Below are positions 63,045 through 64,000 of a stretch of DNA of 64,000 nt, piece by piece; position 1 is the stretch's first letter, and each line of letters opens with the position of its first letter. This stretch comes from Tessaracoccus sp. MC1865 (GTDB taxonomy: Bacteria > Actinomycetota > Actinomycetes > Propionibacteriales > Propionibacteriaceae), in assembly GCF_017815535.1 (NCBI RefSeq), contig NZ_CP072596.1:930001-994000 (forward strand), in the 5' to 3' direction. The notes below the pieces were generated by a model, which was given only the letters and a program-made list of their open reading frames with translations, was not told the DNA's origin and did no database searches. The translations under genes and the position numbers were made by a program.

Positions 63045-64000
63045 CACTTCACCTCTCGTCCGAACTCTACGGAATAGGTGGTGGTCGTGCCGTTGAAGAA
63101 GCTGCCGTAGCTCTCCTCCAGGGCCTGGACCGGGCCCAACGCGGCCACATCCTGCCGGTAGGTGTCCTGCAGGTGGGTGTACGTGGGCAGGTAGTCCGCC
63201 GGCCCGGAGCCGGAGTGGTCGAGGGTGATGTTGGTCACGTTCCCCGGCACATCCCTCGTGCCGTCGAGCCGGTATCCGTTGACGTCTGTTCGGGGGACGG
63301 GGTCGTACTGGGTCTGGAAGTTGTAGACCGGCACGTCCGGCCGCATGTTCAGCGACTCCGTCGGCGCACCCGCGCTGATGATGCCCTTCACGTCCACGCC
63401 GCTGAGGAACTGGTCGTCCGTGATCAACTGCCCGGCCACGATCCCGCCCTGCGAGTGCCCCGTCAGCAGCAGTTCCGGCCGCCCGGTGGGTACCGGCAAC
63501 CCGTTGGCGCGGCGGTGGGCCAGGTCCTCGGCTATGGCGTCCTGGATGGCCTGCGACGCGGCATGCGTGGCAGAGGTGGGGCCCACGCCGTGGTGGAGGA
63601 AGTTGGCGGCCCAGTCCAGCCCTGACGGCTGCCCGGCCCACCCCTCCATGGTCGTCATCGCGTGCGCGGTGCCGGAGATGGCGGCCACGTAGCGCACGTC
63701 GCCGTTCTCGTCCTCGACGGCGGTGACCGTGACGGAGGTGCGCTCGGCCCCGCCGCGTTCATAGGCCTTCATCATGGTCTCCATGACATCTGACAGGCCC
63801 GCGTAGCTGCTCGCGCGGGGATTGCGCTGCACCGGCCCGACGTAGGGCGTGCCGTCCTCGAAGATCTGCAGGTCCCGGCCCACCACGGCGTTACCGACGA
63901 CGCCTGCGCCCTGCCCCAGCCGCGTGATGGCGTAGGCGCCGAGTTGCGAGAGGTAGGGCGCCTCTCCGTTCTCGCGCCAGTTCGCCAGCCACTGCGGCGG
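63044..64000 (-). CDS. alpha/beta hydrolase, 5' part beyond the window
   Basis: The frame stays open to the window edge, so the N-terminus is missing; about 318 residues are visible. The nucleophile elbow GHSQGG, preceded by ELLLTG, marks a serine hydrolase of the lipase/PGAP1-like type; the later GAPTESLN and TNITLDHSGSG segments fit acid and histidine positions. ISGTAHAMTTMEGWAG upstream resembles domains found before such lipases in large secreted proteins. The substrate and full length are unknown. It heads a leftward three-gene cluster with an unknown protein and a lipoprotein. Confidence 0.75.
   Translation of the reverse strand, partial: PPQWLANWRENGEAPYLSQLGAYAITRLGQGAGVVGNAVVGRDLQIFEDGTPYVGPVQRNPRASSYAGLSDVMETMMKAYERGGAERTSVTVTAVEDENGDVRYVAAISGTAHAMTTMEGWAGQPSGLDWAANFLHHGVGPTSATHAASQAIQDAIAEDLAHRRANGLPVPTGRPELLLTGHSQGGIVAGQLITDDQFLSGVDVKGIISAGAPTESLNMRPDVPVYNFQTQYDPVPRTDVNGYRLDGTRDVPGNVTNITLDHSGSGPADYLPTYTHLQDTYRQDVAALGPVQALEESYGSFFNGTTTTYSVEFGREVK

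Overview
The window is 64 kb of GC-rich, gene-dense chromosome from an actinobacterium. Gene content (a PerM-like gene next to purN-purH-folD-DUF3017, a PspC/toastrack module with its own two-component system, an actinobacterial Tad pilus locus, two-subunit succinyl-CoA synthetase) and the many genes with a TANNNT box 6-7 nt before the start codon suggest Propionibacteriaceae or a close relative. This placement is inferred from gene order and composition; no rRNA or other taxonomic marker is present. I recognised no tRNA, rRNA, CRISPR array, prophage or insertion sequence.

Layout, left to right. 0-6 kb: end of an AlkD-like repair gene, two tandem paralogous membrane proteins, an NAD-dependent epimerase, cysK and guaA. 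6-9.6 kb: three leftward PspC-type membrane genes facing a PspC-fused histidine kinase and its LuxR-type response regulator, an envelope-stress module. 9.6-19 kb: a von Willebrand A protein and a complete Tad locus (flp pilin, two TadE/G-like pseudopilins, cpaB, tadZ, tadA, tadB, tadC, prepilin peptidase), mostly with 4-nt start/stop overlaps and with a hairpin separating flp from the rest. 19-24.8 kb: small membrane proteins, a phospholipase D/cardiolipin synthase-like protein, PcrA/UvrD helicase and an M23 peptidase. 25-33.5 kb: sucCD, a large proline-rich membrane protein, then perM-purN-purH-folD-DUF3017 (purine and one-carbon metabolism).

33.5-36.1 kb is the most unusual part. A PrsW-like protease gene is followed by a gene with an AbiEi-like N-terminus and a DUF559 (Vsr-like) nuclease C-terminus. 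It is flanked on both sides by copies of one palindromic element: one copy supplies the gene's stop codon, and three more lie in a 74-bp tandem array upstream. This is the best candidate for an undescribed system: a nuclease with its own palindromic repeats.

36-44 kb: VKOR-family oxidoreductase, malate dehydrogenase, an acetate-type cation symporter with its DUF485 partner, purU, a CNNM/CorC-type protein and a kinase-like phosphotransferase. 43.6-51.6 kb: nucleoside uptake and salvage (BMP lipoprotein, double ABC ATPase, two permeases, cytidine deaminase, then adenosine deaminase beyond a lipoprotein gene). 51.7-60.6 kb: DUF2871 protein plus a second histidine kinase/LuxR pair, DinB-like protein, a short UvrA-like ATPase, a GNAT protein, an RNase HI fused to a SnoaL-like domain, and a SulP transporter. 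60.7-64 kb: a YchJ protein and lipoprotein, then a leftward cluster (alpha/beta hydrolase cut by the window end, an unknown protein, a lipoprotein).
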